Shown here: in pieces, positions 23,546 to 34,175 of the stretch | Position numbering within the stretch: the stretch's first letter is position 1 | How the letters are laid out: every line of letters begins with the position of its first letter | Origin: Schistocephalus solidus | Lineage: Eukaryota; Platyhelminthes; Cestoda; Diphyllobothriidea; Diphyllobothriidae | Assembly (NCBI GenBank): GCA_017591395.1 | Contig: WEDG01005155.1 | Location: 118,489 to 182,488 of the forward strand | DNA length: 64,000 nucleotides | Reading direction: 5' to 3' | Notes under the pieces: generated by a model | What the model saw: the letters and a program-made list of their open reading frames with translations, nothing else | The model's database searches: none | Told to the model about the DNA's origin: nothing | Made by a program: the position numbers and the translations under genes

Positions 23546-25790
23546 AACCCAAATAACCGGGAAACTGGAGGACCTGCATGCTCCAGATGATAACGCTACC
23601 GTGGAGACACGATGGTGTCAACTGCGAAATGTCATCCAGTCCACCACCCTCGATGTCTTTGGATGCGCACGCCATCGACACCAGGACTGGTTTGATGACA
23701 ATGACGCCGACATCAGCAACTTACTCGCGGAGAAAAATGGACTCCACAAAGCCTACATGGACCTTCGGACTGACGCCACCAAAGCAGCCTTTTTCAGATG
23801 CCGGCGCCTTGTACAACAACGGCTGCGGGAGATGAAGGATGCCTGGAGGAGCCGAAAGGCTGAGGAAATTTAGGGGTATGCGGACCGCAATGAAATGAAA
23901 AACGTTTTCAAAGCCATCAAGGCCATCTACGGCCCGTGCATCAAGGGGTCCGCACCGCTGCTCAGCTCTGACGGCACAACACTGCTGACAGAGAAATCGC
24001 AAATTCTGAATCGCTGGGCCGAGTACTTCAGAAGTGTCCTTAATTGCTCATCAGCCATCTCCGATGCTGCCATAGACCGGCTCCCTCAAGTGGACACGAA
24101 CAATGACCTGGATCTGCCACCTTCCCTACCAGAAACCATCCGGGCCGTGCAGCAGATTTCCAGCGGTAAACACCGGGATCCGACGCAATCCCACCGGAAG
24201 TCTACAAGCACGGTGGGCCCCGGCTGATGGCAGAACTCACAACACTCTTCCAGGAGATGTGGCGCCAAGGACAATTTCCTCGGGATTTCAAAGACACGAC
24301 CATCGTCCATCTCTACAAACGGAAGGGGAACCGGCAACTCTGTGATACTCACAGAGGCATCTCGTTGCTCAACATCGCCGGGAAGATCTTCGCCCGTATC
24401 CTTCTCAATCGTCTGAACGGTCACCTAGAGCAGGGCCTGCTCCCGGAAAGCCAATGTGGCTTCCGCCGACACCGCGGAACTACCAATATGATCTTTGCCG
24501 CCCGCCAGCTACAAGAGAAGTGTCAGGAGATGCGAACTCACCTTTACACTACCTTCGTGGATCAAACGAAAGCCTTGGACACGGTGAATCGTGACGGACT
24601 GTGGAAAGTCATGCAGAAATTCGGCTGTCCTGAGTGGTTCACGCACATGGTGCGTCAGCTTCATGACGGGATGACGGCGCGCGTCACTGACAACGGGACG
24701 GTATCCGAAGCATTCGCAGTGACCAACGGAGTGAAGCAGGGCTGCGTACTGGCCCCCACCCTCTTCAGTCTCATGTTCTCGGCTATGCTGATGGGCAACT
24801 ACCGTGATGAGCAGCCTGGTATCCGCATCGCCTACAGAACTGACGGGCACCTTCTCAACAGTCGGCGTATGCAGGCTCCAACGCACGTGTCTACGACTAC
24901 AGTCCATGACTTGCTCTTCGCGGAAGACTGCGCCCTTAACACCGTGACGGAGGAGGACATGCAAAGGAGCATGGACCTCTTCGCCGAAGGCTGCACCGAT
25001 TTCGGATAAACAATTAGTACAGCCAAAACGGTTGTCATGCACCAGCCGCCACCCAGCGCGGAATAAAATGCTCCCCGAATCAATGTCAACGGTGCTCAAC
25101 TCAAAAACGTGGAAACCTTCGCTTATCTAGGAAGCACGATATCGCGCAACACGAGAATCGATGAAGAGGTTGTCCAACGGATCTCCAAAGCTAGTCAGGC
25201 CTTCGGCCGGCTGCGGGCCTCCGTGTGGAATCGCCACGGTAATTACCGGAACACCAAACTGAAGATGTACAAGACCGTCGTCTTGACGACACTCCTTTAC
25301 GGAGCGGAATCCTGGACCGTCTACGCGAACCAAGCCAGGAAGCTGAATCACTTTCATCTCAGCTGCCTCCGCAGAATACTGAAGCTGAGATGGCAAGACA
25401 GGATCCCGGACACGGAAGTCCTGGAGCGGACCGGAATCATCAGCATCCATGCAATGCTGAGGCAAGTGCAACTGCGATGGAGCGGCCACCTGGTAAGAAT
25501 GGACGACGAGCGACTACCCAAACGACTTTTCTACGGAGATGTCGCTACGGGTTCTTGCCGGCAGGGAGGTCAAAAACGACGCTACAAGGACACTTTGAAG
25601 AAATCGCTGAAGCAACTGCAAATCAACTCGGCGACCTGGGAGGACCTCGCCCAGGATAGACCGGCATGGAGAAGATCAGTGAAGACTGGTTCAGCAATCT
25701 ATGAGGCCAACCGGATCGCCGCCGCCAAGGCCAAAAGAGCGGCACGAAAGTCACCAGCGCCCCGGACCAAAATCGTCAATGCCCAGGCCC
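23546..25790 (+). pseudogene. LINE-A reverse transcriptase
   Basis: Coding runs in frame 3 from 23546 to about 24165 (stop TAG at 23871), then shifts by one base lost in the SSGKAPGSD region and continues in frame 2 to the zinc fingers. Recognisable blocks are APLLSSDGTTLLTEKSQIL, DFKDTTIVHLYKRKGNR, HRGISLLNIAGKIFARILL, PESQCGFRRHRGTTNMIF, FVDQTKALDTVN (motif A, with the usual AFDT Phe changed), NGVKQGCVLAPTLFSL (motif B), and LLFAEDCAL at 24914-24937. The last is motif C with FADD changed to FAED. It is followed by two in-frame stops (25007 and 25064), [37 protein letters not shown] and [19 protein letters not shown]. The protein would copy its own RNA at the nicked target. Stops and the catalytic Asp-to-Glu change make it a pseudogene. 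Confidence 0.95.
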
Positions 25791-26601
25791 TGTCAACATG
25801 CCCGCGCTGTCAACGCATCTTCCACGCGCGAATCGGCCTGGTTGGACATCTGCGGACGCAATGCACCAACAATCCGACAATTCCAATTTCTACGTCAAAT
25901 TCTGCCAACCCTCCTTCTGACTCCCCAACCCTCACTCCTGGCATCAATTCCATTACTCCCACCATCATAGAGACTACATCCATCTACTCATCGTCTGCTA
26001 CCCCCACAACCGCAACCACTACCGCCTTCGCCTTCACTACCACCACTACCACCATCAGCGATGGGGAATCTCTCCTAAGCTGCACTCAATGCGACCGCAC
26101 ATTTACCTCACGCATCGGCCTGGTCGGTAACTTGCGAATACATCGTTCAGAGACCGGTGAGCCAGTGCCTGGAACACCATCACACAGCAGAGATCGTCGC
26201 CTCCACTGCCCTCACTTTCCTCGCGCATTCACTCATCGCATGGGCCTATTCGGTCACATGCGCATCCATGACAGCGGAATACACCACAATGCCGACAACA
26301 CCGATACACCATGCGCACCCTCCGCTCCTGCCATTTTTAGCGCCCCTGCCACCCCCACTACCATGAATGACATCCCCCAGCCTCTACCAATTTCTCCTGC
26401 CCACACTGCGCCCGCAACTTCAACTCACGCATCGGCCTGGTCGGTCACCTGCGAATCCATCGCATGGAGACTGGTGAACCAGTGCCTGGGGCTCCGACAT
26501 ACAGTCGACGCGCCCGCCTTCACTGCCCTCACTGCTCCCGCACATTTACACACCGCGTGGGCCTATTAGGACACATGCGCCTCAACGACAACCTCCGGTA
26601 A
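25791..26601 (+). pseudogene. LINE-A C-terminal zinc-finger region
   Basis: In frame with the reverse transcriptase (one 486-codon stretch, 25109-26569), a Pro/Ser/Thr-rich tail carries spaced fingers of C-x2-C-x12-H-x3/4-H/C type. Finger 1 (about 25798) has CPRC and HLRTQC, a C2HC form. Finger 2 (about 26080) has lost its first His (GNLRIH). Finger 3 (about 26207) has its second Cys changed to Phe (CPHFPRAF). A frameshift follows. Fingers 4 (26398) and 5 (26524) lie in the +1 frame, ending at TAA 26599-26601. Finger 5 ends RLN instead of RIH. Linkers carry [13 protein letters not shown] sequence. Such fingers are candidates for RNA or target-DNA binding. The same layout recurs in copies C, E and F, so it is a true part of the element. 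Confidence 0.9.
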
Positions 26602-28984
26602 ACCACCGGAGGCTAAGCCACATCAGCGTACACCATCCATCTACAACATAAACAACACCCTCACAATCACCATTTACCAGAGTATATCACGGTCTCCTAG
26701 ACACCGTGACTGGGAAGTCTGCAAATCTGACGCTTCCAACAGACCACGCCATCGGCTCAGTGTATGTGCTGTGTGTGTCGCGTGGCTGACCAGTGGACTG
26801 GGAGTCAGACGGCGATGGCTGCTCCATATCCCCTGAGTTAGTGAATCCTGGTGTGTGCGTTATGGGGACCAGGTAGTGCTATGGCGCGCGAAGACGGGTA
26901 CGCCGATCCGTCAGCCAATGCGCCCACTCCCACATCAGGCAACTGACCGGCTCGGACAGTGTCTGATGGTGGGCGTTGGGGAGAGAGTGAGGTCGACAGC
27001 TCAGCGCATGTTCCTCACTATAAACAATCTGACGCGCTTGAAACTATCACGGTGCGCTAAAAGCCGTGGCTTGGAAGGTTGCCAACTGACGGGATACCTC
27101 GGACCGCGTGGTCAGCCCAATGTGTGTTTTGTGAGGAGTGGCTGACTGGCGGAAAGAGAGTCAGGTTGCAATGGCTCCTTCTTAATGTGGCCTTTATGAC
27201 ACTCCCACTCCGTGGGATCCGAGCCAGGTGTGGTGGCACGCCCAGGGGCGGCTCCGGTCGCGCCAGCCACCTGCGCCCTCTCCCATCTCCGGTCTTCTTT
27301 ACTCTGTATTGACACCGGGCTCAGGTGGGGGTGGAGGAGAGAGTAAGGTAGATGCAGCGCAAGTCTACTATCACTTTAAACTAAATCACGCGCAAGTCAC
27401 CATCCCTGTTCCACTTTCCCATGGAGCATACGGTGGCCATCGTCGGACTACGACGGTCAAACTGTCGTGTGTGTGTGTGTGTGTTTTGCCCACTAAACGG
27501 GCCACGTGGTAAATGCGTTGGACCAACACGGGGGCCACACTAGGGCACGGCAGGCGTTATTCGGGTTGCGCTCCCATGACAAATGCCGAACATGGGAGGT
27601 GTGGTGGCACGCCTAGGGGCGGCTAGGACTTAGGGGACCCAGCCACGCCAGCCACCTGCGTCCTCTCCCGCTCCAGTCTTCTTGACTCTGTCTTGACACC
27701 GGACTCAGGTGGGGGAGGATGAGAGTATGCGGTAGATGCAGCGCAAGGCAACTATCACTTTAAACTAAATCACGCGCAAATCACCGTCCCTGCTCCACTT
27801 TCCCATGGATCATACGGTGGACATCGTCGGACTACGACGGTCGAACTGTCGTGTGTGCGTTGGACCAACACGGGGGGCACATTAGGGCACGGCAGGCGTT
27901 ATTCGGGTTGTGCTCCCATAACAAATGCTGAACATGGAGGTGTGGTGGCACGCCTTGGGGCGGCTAGGGCTTAGGGGACCCTGCCACGCCAGCCACTTGC
28001 GTTCTCTCCCGCCTCCGGTCTTCTTCACTCTATCTTGACACCGGGCTCAGGTGGGGGAGGAGGAGAGAGTGCGGTAGCTGCAGCGCAAGGCTACTATCAC
28101 TTAAAACAAATTCACTCACAAGTCACCGTCCCTACTTCACCCTTCCATGGAGCATACGTTGGACATCGTCGAGCTACGACGGTCGAACTATCGTGTGGCT
28201 CACTGGCGTACTGAGTTTCAGGCTGTAATGGCTCCTTCTTAATATGGGCTATATGGCACTCCCACTCCGTGGGATCCGAGCCAGGTGTGGTGGTACGCCC
28301 ATGGGCAGCTCCGGCCGTGCCAGTCACCTGCGTCCTCTCCCTTGTCCGGTCTTCTTGACCCTGTCTTGACACCGGGCTCAAGTGGGGGAGGAGGAGAAGG
28401 TGCAGTAGCTACAGCGCAAGGCTACTATCACTTAAAACTAAGTCACGCGCAAGTAACCGTCCCTGCTACACTTTCCCATGGAGTATTGTGGACATCGTCG
28501 GACTTTGACGGTCGGACGATCGTGTGTGTGTGTGGGGTAGGGTGTAGGGGTACTAGTTAGGGGTTGCACCACGCAGATAGCATTTGGTCGCTACATTTGT
28601 CTCGTTCAGTTGTTGAATACTTCTGTGGCCGCCTCTAACTGGAACCCAACATTCACTTGTGGCTCCTCGAAGTTGGGTTCTTCCCAGCGCCCACACTTCG
28701 GGCAACCGTCACGACCAGCGAGCTAAACCAGGTGAGAGTCTCCGGTGTTGTGTGCGCCTCCACACCCGGTATGTCTGACTTCCGAACTTCCCGCCTCCGC
28801 CCTGTCAAAAAGTCCTATGGTGGAGGCGACAGCAACCCCGTAGGCGGCCCAGGCTATCTCTGGTCGTTCTCCCACTTAACAAAACCGTGACCCATAGTGG
28901 AGTTCGGCAGCCGTCTGGGATGTCCGAGCAGCCCTATTTAGGGATAGCACTGCTTGCCTCCTCGCGGAGGAAGGGGCTAGAAAA
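26602..28984 (+). mobile_element. LINE-A 3' end merging into LINE-B upstream subrepeats
   Basis: After the zinc-finger stop come CCACCGGAGGCTAAGCCACA and a 3' UTR-like stretch (to about 26760), then the same block seen upstream of LINE-A. A subrepeat occurs four times (GTGGTGGCACGCC or its TACGCC variant near 27231, 27601, 27943 and 28287; spacing about 370, 342 and 344 bp). Each repeat ends near GGACATCGTCGGACTACGAC. The leader with the CCTCCTCGCGGAGGAAG hairpin (about 28958-28976) then runs into the LINE-B frame. No unrelated DNA separates the two elements, so A and B are joined head to tail. Open frames here are non-coding. Confidence 0.8.
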
Positions 28985-29844
28985 GATGCCCTAAACAAAT
29001 TCTGGTTATCACGTCATCTGCAGCGGGCCGTGGCTCGCATATCGCAAAATACACGGTCGTAAAACTTAAAAAACAACAGTACCCCCGTCCCCATCCCCCT
29101 CGCCATACCCTCCAGGCTGCTCGGGTGAGTCCACTCACACTAGCAGCCTGGAATGTTCGTTCCCTTTTAGACAATCCTAGGAGCAACCGGCCGGAACGGA
29201 GGACGGCGCTGGTCGCTCGGGAAATGGCGCGCTACAAGGTGGACATTTTTGCTCTCAGCGAGACCAGATTCTCTAATCAGGGTCAGCTGGAGGAGGTGGG
29301 TGCCGGCTAAACCTTCTTCTGGAGCGGCCGGCCAAAGGCAGAGGGACGCGACGCTGTTGTCGCCTTTGCCATCCGAAACGACATCGTGGGACGCCTGCCC
29401 TGTCTGCCGCAGGGTATCAATGATCGCCTGATGAGCCTCCGCCTGCCTATTCAGGAAGACATGTTCGTCACCATCATCAGCGCCTACGCTCCCCCAATGA
29501 CGAGCTCTGATGCGGTGAAGGACAAATTCTACGAGGATCTGCACGCCTTGCTGGCGACTGTGTCGAAAGAGCACAAGTTAATTGTCCTTGCTGAATTCAA
29601 CACCTTCTTCCACCTTCCGACGTGGGAGAAGGCCACGTGAACGCACCGTCGGTCGCAACGCTGGAAGCTGCTGGACTATGTTCTCGGCTCGAGGCGAGAT
29701 CGACAGGACGTGCTGCTAACCAAGGCGACTCGCGATGCCAATGGTTAGACAGATCACCGCCTCGTCATCTCCCAGATGAGACTCCGACTACAATCCTGAC
29801 GAAGGCCCCAAGGTAAGCGGCTACCAGGTAAGTTAACTACACTT
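28985..29844 (+). pseudogene. LINE-B endonuclease domain, internally deleted
   Basis: Frame 1 is continuous from a CPKQ N-terminal peptide near 28988 through [14 protein letters not shown] and FALSETRFSNQ (catalytic Glu intact), which shows how LINE-A was originally built. Stops occur at 29308, 29638, 29746 and 29797. Between IVLAEFN (about 29590) and [12 protein letters not shown] about 43 codons present in LINE-A are missing, removing the metal-binding region and most of the domain core. The remainder reads [12 protein letters not shown] and TDHRLVISQMRL, then the linker [18 protein letters not shown] in frame with the reverse transcriptase. A Cys/Trp-rich start and non-ATG codon at 29125 are artefacts of frame calling. 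Confidence 0.9.
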
Positions 29845-31990
29845 TTGTTAAATTTGCCTGCTCATTGTTTTGATTTCAGCAACCAAATAACCGAGAACAT
29901 TGAGAACATGCATGCTCCAGATAATAACGGCACCATTAAAACATGTTGGTGCCTAATGCGAAATGTCATCCAGTCCACCGCCCTCGAAGTCCTCAGACGC
30001 GCACGCCGTCAAAACAAGTACTGGTTTGACGAAAATGACGCTGACATCAGCAACTTACTCGCGGAGAAGAATGGAATACACAAAGCCTACATGGACATTC
30101 GGACTGACGCCACCAAAGAAGCCTTCTTTAGATGCCGGCGCTTTGTACAGCAACGGCTGCAGAAGATGCAGGATGCGTGGATAATCCGAAAGGCTGAGGA
30201 ACTCCAGGGGTATGCGGACCGCAATGAAATTAAAAATTTTTTCAAAGCCATCAAGGCCATCTACGGACCGTGTATCAAGAGGACCGCACCGCTGCTCAGC
30301 TCTGACGGCACAACACTGCTGACAGGGAAATCGCAAATTCTGAAACGCTGGGCCGAGCACTTCAGAAGTGTCCTTAATTGCTCATCAGCCATCTCCGATG
30401 CTGCCATAGACCGGCTCCCTCAAGTGGACACGAACAATGACCTGGATCTCCCGCCGTCCCTACCAGAAACCATCCAGGCCGTGCAGCAGATTTCCAGTGG
30501 TAAAGCACCGGGATCCGACGCAATCCCACCGGAAGTCTACAAGCACGGTGGGCCCCGGCTGATGGCAGAACTCGCAACACTCTTCCAGGAGATGCGGAGC
30601 AAAGGACAATTTCCTCGGGATTTCAAGGACGCGACCTTCGTCCATATCTACATACGGATAGGTAACCGGCAACTCTGTGATAATCACAGAGGAATCTCGT
30701 TGCTCAACATCGCCGGGAAAATCTTCGCACGTATCCTTCTCAATCGTCTTAACGGTCACCTAGAGCAGGGCATGCTCCCGGAAAGCCAATGTGGCTTCTG
30801 CCAATACCGCGGGACAACCGATATGATCTTTGTCACCCGCCAGCTACCAGAGAAGTTCCAGGAGAGACAAACTCACCTAGACACTGCCTTTGTGGATCTA
30901 ACAAAAGCCTTTGAAACGGTGAATCGCGACGGACTGTGGAAAGTCATGCAGAAATTCGGCTGTCCTGAGTGGTTCACGCACATGGTGCGTCAGCTTCATG
31001 ACGGGATGACGGCGCGCGTCACTGACAACGGGACGGTATCCGAAGCATTCGCAGTGACCAACGGAGTGAAGCAGGGCTGCGTACTGGCCCCCACCCTCTT
31101 CAGTCTCATGTTCTCGGCTATGCTGATGGGCAACTACCGTGATGAGCAGCCTGGTATCCGCATCGCCTACAGAACTGACGGGCACCTTCTCAACAGTCGG
31201 CGTATGCAGGCTCCAACGCACGTGTCTACGACTACAGTCCATGACTTGCTCTTCGCGGAAGACTGCGCCCTTAACACCGTGACGGAGGAGGACATGCAAA
31301 GGAGCATGGAGCTCTTCGCCGAAGGCTGCACCGATTTCGGATAAACAATTAGTACAGCCAAAACGGTTGTCATGCACCAGCCGCCACCCAGCGCGGAATA
31401 AAATGCTCCCCGAATCAATGTCAACGGTGCTCAACTCAAAAACGTGGAAACCTTCGCTTATCTAGGAAGCACGATATCGCGCAACACGAGAATCGATGAA
31501 GAGGTTGTCCAACGGATATCCAAAGCTAGTCAGGCCTTCGGCCGGCTGCGGGCCTCCGTGTGGAATCGCCACGGTAATTACCGGAACATCAAACTGAAGA
31601 TGTACAAGACCGTCGTCTTGACGACACTCCTTTACGGAGCGGAAACCTGGACCGTCTACGCGAACCAAGACAGGAAGCTGAATCACTTTCATCTCAGCTG
31701 CCTCCGCAGAATACTGAAGCTGAGATGGCAAGACAGGATCCCGGACACGGAAGTCCTGGAGCGGACCGGAATCATCAGCATCCATGCAATGCTGAGGCCA
31801 GTGCAACTGCGATGGAGTGGCCACCTGGTAAGAATGGACGACGAGTGACCACCCAAACGACTTTTCTACGGCGATGTCGCTACGGGTTCTCGTCGGCAGG
31901 GAGGTAAAAAACGACGCTACAAGGACACTTTGAAGAAATCGCTGAAGCAACTGCAAATCCACTCGGCGACCTGGGAGGACCTCACCCAGG
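29845..31990 (+). pseudogene. LINE-B reverse transcriptase
   Basis: This is the longest preserved reverse-transcriptase frame in the window: 499 codons to a stop at 31342, then the same frame onward to about 31990 with stops at 31399 and 31846. Blocks in order are DRNEIKNFFKAIKAIYGP, SSGKAPGSDAIPPEVYKHGG, GNRQLCDNHRGISLLNIAGK, PESQCGFCQYRGTTDMIF, FVDLTKAFETVN (motif A), NGVKQGCVLAPTLFSL (motif B) and FAED at 31252-31263 (motif C, Asp to Glu). The thumb and C-terminal [10 protein letters not shown] block follow. From about 30930 to 31830 it is almost identical to LINE-A 24590-25490, including both stops and the FAED change, whereas flanking parts differ clearly. The zinc-finger tail is absent because the element switches at about 31997. 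Confidence 0.95.
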
Positions 31991-32340
31991 ATAGACCGGC
32001 ATGGCCTATAGAACTGACGGACTTCTTCTCAACATTCGGCGTATGCAGGCTTCAACGCATGTGTCTACGACTACAGTCCATGACTTGCTCTTCGCGGACA
32101 ACTGCGCCCTTCACACCGCGATGGAGGAGGACATGCAAAGGAGTATGGACCTCTTCGCCGCAGGCTGCACCGATTTCGGATAAACAATGAGTACAGCCAA
32201 AACGGTTGTCATGCACCAGCCGCCACCCTGCGCGGAATACAATGCTCCCCGAATCAATGTTAACGGTGCTCAACTCAAAAACATGGAAACCTATGCTTAG
32301 CTTGGAAGCACGCTGTCACGCAACATGAGAATCGAGGAAT
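31991..32340 (+). pseudogene. Second reverse-transcriptase palm fragment fused to LINE-B
   Basis: Directly after the RPAW peptide of LINE-B the sequence jumps back to an earlier part of the reverse transcriptase: YRTDGLLLNIRRMQASTHVS, LLFADNCAL (motif C with the second Asp changed to Asn), AAGCTDFG, a [27 protein letters not shown] and LGSTLSRNMRIEE. It then stops abruptly at about 32340. The wording is closer to fragment D (57898-59341) than to A or B. So the locus is a chimera of two LINE copies, by recombination or template switching during insertion. Confidence 0.85.
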
Positions 32341-33529
32341 AAGTATTTTCTCACGTCCAATCTTCTTTGGAATATACTTACTTTAATGAGATGCCCGCTG
32401 AGGTTTGTTGTAGTGACTATTCGAACGAAGTCTCAGCACATTAGAATAAATTCAAACTCATGCACGATACGAAAGGTTTGTATCCTTTTTTTAAAGTTAA
32501 TTTATTTACTATCAAATTTAGTAAATAATGAGTTTAAAAAGACGTATTTCTTTGGGGAAAGAGGTTTATTTTTGTACAAGAAGTAAAAAAGACCTCTCCC
32601 AGGCACTTTTCATCTGATCTCGCACATCGTGCGGAACCGGGACTTCGTTATCCAAATGAAATCCAGGAGCCGTTTGGGACCTCTTGACTGGATTCAGGTG
32701 GAAGGGGAGGAGAGTGTGCAGTAGATACAGTACGATTCTACTCCTACTATAAACTAATTCACGCGCAACTCACCGCCACTGCCCCATCTTACTATGGTGC
32801 ACACGGTAGACCACGTCGAAACTGACGAATGAACTGACGGGAGCCACTAGGTAAAGAAAGAATGAACAGTAAATTTGCTATATCATGAAATGTCAACTGA
32901 AATTCTGAAATGTGCTTCCGATTCGAAAAATGTACTCAAGCGGGGTTGTGATCTTATTTATCGTGCAGCCAAATACGTCAGCTACATCAGGATGCTGGCT
33001 CTTGCGTGAGCCTCCTTTCTGCTGTCTGCATAAACTACACTACAAAGTTTACTACTTAGATAGTATGAAATTTTCTCATTACTTTTCCATTCCGTTATAG
33101 ACTTAGCTTTATTTTAGAGAAAGCATGCAGTTAAATGTCCTTTCCTAGTTTTATTGGGTAGCAAATTAAGTCTTCTTCAACTGTGTTTTATTTGAAGAAA
33201 AGGCATCTTTTGAATGCAAAAGTTGCTAACTGTGCGAATCTTTTAGACCGCGAAATGTGCATTCATAAAACACCGTATCTGTCTCTTTAGACATACTGCT
33301 TATAGTGTTTGCAATATGGTCCCTAGTTCTCGCAAAATGTTATGAGAACTATGAGACGTGTTCCTACTAACGTAGTAAAATGTGCGGCGTTCTCTTGACG
33401 TAATAGATGCAGCCCATGACTTGCATACCCTTTAAACCTTGTAAACTGTAAAGGCAGGTCATCAATTTAATAAAAACTTTTCTTTAACTGGAAGATACCC
33501 TTTGTTCAAGTATGGAATTTGAAGAAGAG
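32341..33529. other. No gene; one LINE upstream-repeat fragment
   Basis: AT-rich DNA without a recognisable gene. At about 32680-32850 there is a decayed copy of the LINE subrepeat (TCTTGACTGGATTCAGGTGG, CTATAAACTAATTCACGCGC, then CACACGGTAGACCACGTCG). It retains the order seen at 21790-21940 and lies in the plus orientation. Confidence 0.6.
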
Positions 33530-33725
33530 TTAATTTGCTACTAAATGTGTACAAGAAAGAATATTTTAGTGCATGTGCTCAATAACATTTAGGGGAATTG
33601 AAAATCAATGAGGAAGAGTCCTTCTAAATAAGTTTTTATCTTTTCACATGATGTAGTTTTCGCAAACGATCACAAAGAAATTTGCTCAGAAGCCGGCATC
33701 CTGACGTTTGTGAAATATCTTGGGA
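33530..33725. repeat. Unclassified dispersed repeat, copy 2
   Basis: It aligns with 9530-9745 (GTACAAGAAAGAATATT, GAAAATCAATGAGG, AGAAGCCGGCATCCTGACG). Both copies lack coding potential. The sequence continues AT-rich on both sides with no visible termini. Confidence 0.5.
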
Positions 33726-34009
33726 TAAGGCTGCATGAAAATTAATGTTATAGCTCTACTTTAGTAAGCTTTTCAGAACGAAAACGCATTTACGAATTTG
33801 AGCTAACATTCCAGGAGATAGTAAAATACACTGCAGGAATGGTCGAAGGTGCATGCGATCGGGAAGAATTTTATGCGAACGAAGGCCCTTGTTTAACTCC
33901 AAATGTAAAAATTTTATTTTCACCCTAAAGTTCCACTTTCACCAATCTGCCTGACTGAGACACACGTTTCGTTCTGCAATCCGGTCTGATCGGTAAACGG
34001 CCTCCTATC
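33726..34009. other. No recognisable gene
   Basis: No supported feature. Confidence 0.5.
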
Positions 34010-34175
34010 ATTACCTCAAGTAACTCGGAGCGTACTCGATTCCCAGTGATTCCTAACTAAAGCAGTAGAGTTTAAAACTGAACGGTCATCTAGACCTAGG
34101 TTCACATCTCGGGTTTTCCTGCCTTGGGCTGGGTATGGTGGCCTAACTGATCAGAATCCTAGCAGACTGTTCATC
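34010..34175 (+). repeat. Possible diverged tRNA-SINE copy, sense orientation
   Basis: The stretch AGGTTCACATCTCGGG...TGCCTTGGGCTGGGTATGG has the order of the B-box, a short spacer and the TTGGGATTGGGTATGACTGG body of the 305-bp unit read on its tRNA-sense strand. The A-box half is not convincing, so this is tentative. Confidence 0.35.
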
